Below are positions 25,881-29,880 of a stretch of DNA of 29,880 bases, piece by piece. Location of the stretch: contig DASQGO010000057.1 in NCBI GenBank assembly GCA_035632555.1, positions 1 through 29,880 on the forward strand, read 5' to 3'. The position numbers and the translations under genes were made by a program. The notes under the pieces were generated by a model. It searched no databases, was not told the origin of the DNA, and saw nothing but the letters and a program-made list of their open reading frames with translations. Every line of letters begins with the position of its first letter. The first letter of the stretch is position 1. This stretch comes from 2-02-FULL-62-14 sp035632555. Lineage in GTDB: Bacteria; Nitrospirota; Nitrospiria; Nitrospirales; Nitrospiraceae.

Positions 25881-25888
25881 ACTACCTC
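25871..25888. promoter_or_regulatory. Inverted repeat over the -10 box, candidate operator
   Basis: GAGGTA (25871-25876) and TACCTC (25883-25888) are perfect inverted arms with a six-base spacer. They cover the -10 box and the predicted start site, a position where a bound protein would block transcription. The regulator is unknown. Confidence 0.4.
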
Positions 25889-25978
25889 GTACAGCCCGGC
25901 AGGGTAGAGCCAGAATCAATAGGTTAGAGTATTAAACGAATCAGTCATATCGGCACAACCTTTGCTCACCATACAGTG

Positions 25979-26548
25979 ATGAAGAACGTTCACAGACAGC
26001 ACCGAACCTGGCGGGTGGCGGGGGAGCACGGTTACTCCCTGCTCGAGATTATAGTGGTCATAACCATCAGCTGCGCCGTTGCTGCCATGGCCATCGGCAG
26101 TTATCGCACTGCGATTCCGCAAAGCCGGCTCAGGGATGCGACAACGGAGCTTCACGGTTCGTTCAATTTTGGCAGGATGCAGGCGATGAGCCAAAACGCC
26201 ACTATCAAGGTTAAGCTGTCCGGTACAGGTCAGGCAGTCTCGGGCACTACCGTATCCATGTTGGGCTCTTATGCCAGTCCGATCCTCGTGACAGTCACAA
26301 GCACGATAGCAGGCGCGGAGACGGTCATCCAATCACACGCTCTTTCGGGGGAAATCGCGCAACTTACCGTGGCGCCGGGCCTCAATGTCCCGCCGGTCCA
26401 ACCCTGGGTCCAGTACAACTCGATGGGGCTGCGCACGGGGGCCGGCAATGTAATTGTTACGCTCACGAATACCCTGGGGCGGACCTATTCGATCAATGTG
26501 GCGCCGGGCGGGAAGGCCAAGTGGTGCATTGCGGCGACCTGTCCATAA
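25979..26548 (+). CDS. FimT/GspH-like minor pilin
   Basis: This is a protein of 189 residues with a type III prepilin leader: a basic N-terminus ending GEHG before YSLLEIIVVITISCAVAAMA, giving the cut after Gly and Glu at position 5. The hydrophobic N-terminal helix is followed by a GspH/FimT-type globular domain. Its WVQYNSMGLRTGAGNVIVTL block matches the conserved C-terminal strand region of FimU/FimT and GspH. A final CIAATC could form a disulfide. It is a likely part of the pilus tip-priming complex. The ATG at 25979 is chosen; the codon before it is GTG. It is the first gene after the promoter at 25852. Confidence 0.9.
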   Translation: MKNVHRQHRTWRVAGEHGYSLLEIIVVITISCAVAAMAIGSYRTAIPQSRLRDATTELHGSFNFGRMQAMSQNATIKVKLSGTGQAVSGTTVSMLGSYASPILVTVTSTIAGAETVIQSHALSGEIAQLTVAPGLNVPPVQPWVQYNSMGLRTGAGNVIVTLTNTLGRTYSINVAPGGKAKWCIAATCP

Positions 26549-26570
26549 ATATGAGCACATACGAAGGCGC

Positions 26571-27053
26571 ATGCACACAACGAGCATGATGATGCGACGG
26601 CACAGGCACTGGCCGGATGCCCAGCGAGGGTTTTCGATGCTGGAAGTGCTGATCGCTCTGATGGTGTTGACGGTCGGCCTGCTGGGATATGCGGCAATGC
26701 TGGAGTTTGCAGTCACGCGCAGTCTCGATGCAAACGAGCTGGGCATCGCCACGAATCTTGCCGCAGAAATGATCGATCGCATCGAATATAATCCGGCGAA
26801 TGTTGCAACCTACAACGGCATTAACGTGTCGTCGACCACCAACACGTGCCCGGCCACTCCGGTCATGACGAACGGAGACTGTACCCAGTGGCGAACACGG
26901 ATGCTGGCGACCAGATTACCCACTCCCAGCGGGATCGTCACTGTGACGACCACCGGGCCCGCGAGCTTGAATCAGTGGCTGGTGACGGTGCAGATCAGTT
27001 GGAAGGGATTGGTCGTGCCGCTGAAGTTTTCAACCATTGTAAGCATCATGTAA
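26571..27053 (+). CDS. pilV: PilV-like minor pilin
   Basis: This 160-residue protein has a leader ending AQRG before FSMLEVLIALMVLTVGLLGYA, the classic PilV N-terminus, with Glu5. The next block, LDANELGIATNLAAEMIDRIEYN, matches the PilV helix that normally reads A-x-x-L-A-x-E-x-x-E/D-x-x-R. A cysteine pair (CPATPVMTNGDC) lies in the middle. The ATG at 26571, behind AAGG, is taken over upstream in-frame codons that overlap the previous gene. It acts with FimU, PilW and PilX to start pilus assembly and carry PilY1. Confidence 0.9.
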   Translation: MHTTSMMMRRHRHWPDAQRGFSMLEVLIALMVLTVGLLGYAAMLEFAVTRSLDANELGIATNLAAEMIDRIEYNPANVATYNGINVSSTTNTCPATPVMTNGDCTQWRTRMLATRLPTPSGIVTVTTTGPASLNQWLVTVQISWKGLVVPLKFSTIVSIM

Positions 27054-27071
27054 GCAGATGAGGAGTCAGGA

Positions 27072-28241
27072 ATGAACGGCCCGACAGATCATCGAGGATT
27101 GCGCGTGAATGAGCGCGGCCTCACGCTGATGGAAGTGATGATGGCGTTGGCCATCAGCGTCATTGTTTTCGGGGGTGCGTACCAGGTGCTCTACAACAGC
27201 CAGCAGATCCAAACGGTTAACGAGCAGGCGGTACAGACACAACAGAATTCGCGTTTGGCGATGGAGCTCATTGCACTGGATCTCAAGGACGCAGGCTTCA
27301 ATGCGCAGAGCCTGGCCGCAGGCATCGGCAACTGCGGCGTCAACGCAATTCTTCCGGCGGACAACAACCCAGCGGGCAACGATACGGGGCCCGATTCAAT
27401 CAGTATGATCGTGCCGGTCGAATTGTCCACCTTGAAAACGCAAATCACCGGCGCGGCACCAACCGCGAACGTCGTGTTACAAACCGGTGCCGTGGCAACC
27501 GCGGCGATTGATGGATTCGGAGTCGCGGGGACGCCCTACGCGATGCCCGCCCCCGGCGCAGTCATTTCTCTCGCCGGTCTTCAGATTGGTACCGTCACCG
27601 CCGCTCCCTCAGATACGGTGACGCTGTCCGCAGCGGTGACACTCCCGGCGACAGCCGTGCTGCCGGTCGGGACACAGATATACTGGCTGAAATGCGTCAT
27701 GTATAAAATCGTACATCCCAGCAGCAATGTGGCGACGGAGCAGCCGCTGTGCGGCGGTACCCTGCCATGTCTGGTGCGGGGCACGCCGCCGTGTCTGACG
27801 ACGCAGCCAGGTCCCGCCTGCGTAGCGGTGGCCGACGGCATCGAAGATCTGCAAGTGTCTTATGCCTGCGACGGATGCGTAGGCCTTGCAGACGGCGTAA
27901 TCGACGATCAGGCCGGTGGAATAGCAAATCAGTTCGATGCAGCTGATTTCGTATCGAACAGCGCCTGGAATGCCGGGGTGTTCACTCCCTTAACCATCCG
28001 GCTGGCCCAAGTGTCTGTTGTGGCCCGGCAGGTAGGGACGTCCATCGGTTCGGAAAGCGCCTCCCAGGGAGCCAAGGCAAACTTCACGCTATCCCCGCTC
28101 GTGGTGAGCGATCACAATCACGCCAACGGCGTGTTCGCAGCGGGTGACCTTGGCACCGCCACTGCGTTGACAACCTATCAGAAGCAGCAACGCCGCGTGC
28201 TCACGAGGATCGTGCAATTGAGGAACTTGGGATTGTTCTAG
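27072..28241 (+). CDS. pilW: PilW-like minor pilin
   Basis: This 389-residue protein has a leader ending NERG before LTLMEVMMALAISVIVFGGAY, followed by QTQQNSRLAMELIALDLKDAGF, typical of PilW. Its C-terminal half has the PilW phrase VADGIEDLQVSYACD. It is unusually rich in cysteine between residues of CVMYK and CDGCVG, suggesting several disulfides. The ADGVIDDQ segment looks like a possible calcium loop, which is speculative. AGGAG precedes the ATG. It lies 18 bases after pilV in the same operon and is large for a minor pilin, as PilW usually is. Confidence 0.9.
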   Translation: MNGPTDHRGLRVNERGLTLMEVMMALAISVIVFGGAYQVLYNSQQIQTVNEQAVQTQQNSRLAMELIALDLKDAGFNAQSLAAGIGNCGVNAILPADNNPAGNDTGPDSISMIVPVELSTLKTQITGAAPTANVVLQTGAVATAAIDGFGVAGTPYAMPAPGAVISLAGLQIGTVTAAPSDTVTLSAAVTLPATAVLPVGTQIYWLKCVMYKIVHPSSNVATEQPLCGGTLPCLVRGTPPCLTTQPGPACVAVADGIEDLQVSYACDGCVGLADGVIDDQAGGIANQFDAADFVSNSAWNAGVFTPLTIRLAQVSVVARQVGTSIGSESASQGAKANFTLSPLVVSDHNHANGVFAAGDLGTATALTTYQKQQRRVLTRIVQLRNLGLF

Positions 28242-28286
28242 ATGATGCGTGTCGTGCCGCTCTGAACACGTCCGAAAGGGGAGTCT

Positions 28287-28949
28287 ATGCCGCAAGTACA
28301 CTGTACTGCTGGAACGCTAGCCTGCCAACAGGGCGTGGCCCTGTTGACCAGCATGCTCATCTTGATAATCATGGCCGTGATCGGCATCGGATCCATCACG
28401 CTCACAGGACTGGAAAACCGGCTGGCTGGCTTTGTCCGTGTCGGCGAAGCCGCTTCCGCTGCAGCCGAGTCGTGTCTGGCCGCCTCGGTGACCGTGATTC
28501 AGCAAGGGATGGCGAACGGAACTGTCGGTCCGATCGGAGCCGTCCCGGGGTTACTGGACAATGCAGCGAAGCCCGGCCCCGTTCCAAGTGGCAATAAAAC
28601 GACGTTGGATAACGAGATCTTGGGCGCGCCAGGGTTTGTGAACTTTGGCGATACACTTCCCGCGACCTATCCCAACTTCAATATAGGAGTGCCGACTCCG
28701 AATCAGACGTTGAACAACTTCACGGTCCAAGGCGACATCGACCGGCTCTACGTGCAAGCGACGCAGGGCTCCGGCATGTCGCAGTTTGGGGGCTATGAAG
28801 GCACCGGCGGCGGGGCCGCCGGTGGCGGCATCCAAATCCTGTATCAGGTCAACTGCTTGTCAACGAACGCAGCGACGAACGCCCGCGCGCGGCTCACGGC
28901 GGTCTATTCCTGCTTGGTCGCCGGCGGAAGTTGTCAGAGGAAAATCTAG
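28287..28949 (+). CDS. pilX: PilX-like minor pilin
   Basis: This 220-residue protein has CQQG before VALLTSMLILIIMAVIGIGS, then LTGLENRLAGFVRVGEAASAAAESCL. This matches the PilX N-terminal pattern, where E-x-R-x-A-G and an A-E block follow the membrane helix. Glu at position 5 of the mature protein is absent (Leu instead). A Gly-rich stretch (YEGTGGGAAGGGIQI) precedes the last strands, and cysteines near the end could pair. AAAGGGGAG lies before the ATG. The position between PilW and PilY1 agrees with the call. Confidence 0.87.
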   Translation: MPQVHCTAGTLACQQGVALLTSMLILIIMAVIGIGSITLTGLENRLAGFVRVGEAASAAAESCLAASVTVIQQGMANGTVGPIGAVPGLLDNAAKPGPVPSGNKTTLDNEILGAPGFVNFGDTLPATYPNFNIGVPTPNQTLNNFTVQGDIDRLYVQATQGSGMSQFGGYEGTGGGAAGGGIQILYQVNCLSTNAATNARARLTAVYSCLVAGGSCQRKI

Positions 28950-28958
28950 GAGGCCACA

Positions 28959-29342
28959 ATGGAAACTCAGCGCGCGCAGATCGGAACAAGCTCCCCTATG
29001 CACCGGCGTGACTGTGAAAAGGCCGGCGACTTGGCGCTGGTGTTGCTACTGGCTTGGGGTCTCACGCTGGGTGGAGCGGTCACAAGCTGGTCGCAAGAGG
29101 AGTCGCCTCCCAAGCCTTTTTCGTCTCAGCAGCTGGCCACCTTCCAGATCGGCCATATCACGGGGGTCTCTGGGAATACGGTTCAAATCGACAACAAGGA
29201 TTATGTACTGCGCCCTAATGTGCAGATCCAAAATCTAGGCGGCATAGAGATGCACGTGAAAGATATACAAAAAGGGTCGCTGGTCAGATTTCACCTGAAG
29301 CAGGGAGGCATCGACCAACTTGAGGTGATGCTGCCGGAGTAG
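28959..29342 (+). CDS. Small exported protein of the pilus operon
   Basis: This 127-residue protein has about 25 polar residues, a hydrophobic segment (LALVLLLAWGLTLGGAV) and a likely export cut near SWSQ. The remaining 80 residues look all-beta: FQIGHITGVSGNTVQIDNKDY, then LVRFHLKQGGIDQLEVML. A small exported protein beside pilY1 recalls PilY2 of Pseudomonas, but the similarity was not tested. TAGGAGG lies nine bases or so before the ATG; a later ATG at codon 14 would give a shorter signal peptide. Its role is unknown, probably in the periplasm with PilY1. Confidence 0.75.
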   Translation: METQRAQIGTSSPMHRRDCEKAGDLALVLLLAWGLTLGGAVTSWSQEESPPKPFSSQQLATFQIGHITGVSGNTVQIDNKDYVLRPNVQIQNLGGIEMHVKDIQKGSLVRFHLKQGGIDQLEVMLPE

Positions 29343-29428
29343 GCGTTGAGGCTGGCAACGGAATGGGACCGTAAGCCGCGTGACACGGCGCAGGCCACGG
29401 GAACGAAAGCAACGGGGGAGGGACAGTC

Positions 29429-29880
29429 ATGGTAACGCTGAAGCAAGTCATGGTTGCAGCTGCAGGGTTGGTGCTCATCGTGGGATTGGCTCTGACGGGA
29501 GGCGCCCAGGTCCCTCCGGAAGATGCGTACACAACCGTTCCGCCGTACGTGTCCCAGACGGTGGCGCCCAATGTCATGATCCTGCTGGACACATCCGGCA
29601 GCATGAACCGGGCGTTCGATAGCACGGGCTTCCAACCGTTGACGGACGTCAACCAGGGTCCGTTCGATGCTACCGAGTGCTACAACTATCAAGTCAGCGC
29701 CTATGGGGGCAACGCCTTGGTTGCGAACCCCGCGGCAAATCCCCCCGCCGTTGCCCCCATCCCGACCTGCCCGGTGGGCTACCCGTGGAGCGGGAATCTG
29801 CTGAACTATGGCATCACGATCCGGGCGGATGTGTCCATATGGGCCTTGATCGGAGGACGCTGCGCTACGGCACGAGATTC
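29429..29880 (+). CDS. pilY1: PilY1-type pilus tip adhesin, N-terminal part
   Basis: The first 150 codons are present and the frame is open to the window end. A signal peptide (MVTLKQVMVAAAGLVLIVG, then ALTGGA) precedes VAPNVMILLDTSGSMNRAF, the MIDAS motif D-x-S-x-S of a von Willebrand A-like domain. Further on, the WSGNLLNYGITIRADVSIWALIGGRC block matches the PilY1 pattern of a GN-x-LN box followed by a GG. GGGGGAGGGA precedes the ATG. PilY1 sits at the pilus tip, adheres to surfaces and, in Pseudomonas, signals surface contact. The C-terminal beta-propeller is outside the window. Confidence 0.88.
   Translation, partial: MVTLKQVMVAAAGLVLIVGLALTGGAQVPPEDAYTTVPPYVSQTVAPNVMILLDTSGSMNRAFDSTGFQPLTDVNQGPFDATECYNYQVSAYGGNALVANPAANPPAVAPIPTCPVGYPWSGNLLNYGITIRADVSIWALIGGRCATARD

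Overview
The window is high-GC bacterial chromosome, roughly 60% GC by eye, densely packed with housekeeping genes and carrying a minor-pilin cluster at its right end. There is no phage, transposon or CRISPR array. Gene content and order suggest a Nitrospirota bacterium, most likely Nitrospira-like. The pointers are truB-rpsO-pnp followed by an M16 peptidase, an archaeal-type phosphoglycerate-mutase homologue inside the threonine cluster, a long CimA, and ihfA-merR-tRNA-Pro. This placement is inferred from memory of such clusters, not from a search.

Layout. 1-3951 (+): end of truB, rpsO, pnp and an M16 zinc protease, for RNA modification, translation and RNA turnover. 4014-5413 (+): a palindrome plus a good promoter drive two tandem exported proteins of unknown function that may be distant paralogues. 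A bidirectional terminator (5439-5476) separates them from a seven-gene leftward operon. That operon, 12244 down to 5502, reads pdxJ, acpS, nnr, tsaE, a HIT hydrolase, a LapA-like membrane protein and mutS, mostly joined by 4-base stop/start overlaps.

12245-12560 is a divergent control region with candidate promoters on both strands. Rightward from it runs an aspartate-family amino-acid cluster: an AlaC-type aminotransferase, hom, thrC, an ApgM-like protein, lysC and cimA. No thrB homoserine kinase is present, and the ApgM-like protein occupies its place. Several metal-binding positions expected of a phosphoglycerate mutase appear to be replaced in it. Between hom and thrC lies a diverged second copy of the hom C-terminal codons, a scar of past recombination. 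Between thrC and the ApgM-like gene lies an imperfect inverted-repeat element of about 120 bp.

20597-24525 (+): ihfA with its own promoter, a small MerR regulator, tRNA-Pro(GGG), a terminator almost touching surE, then surE, cysS and rlmB. The last two overlap, and cysS has an AT-rich 3' patch. A stand-alone LuxR-type HTH gene (24522-24809, -) converges on rlmB, sharing one CTAG as the stop of both.

24977-29880 (+): prepilin peptidase pilD, then a promoter overlapped by an inverted repeat, then FimT/GspH-, PilV-, PilW- and PilX-like minor pilins, a small exported protein, and the start of pilY1, which runs off the window. Together these encode processing, priming and tip assembly of a type IV pilus. 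The major pilin and motor genes are not here.
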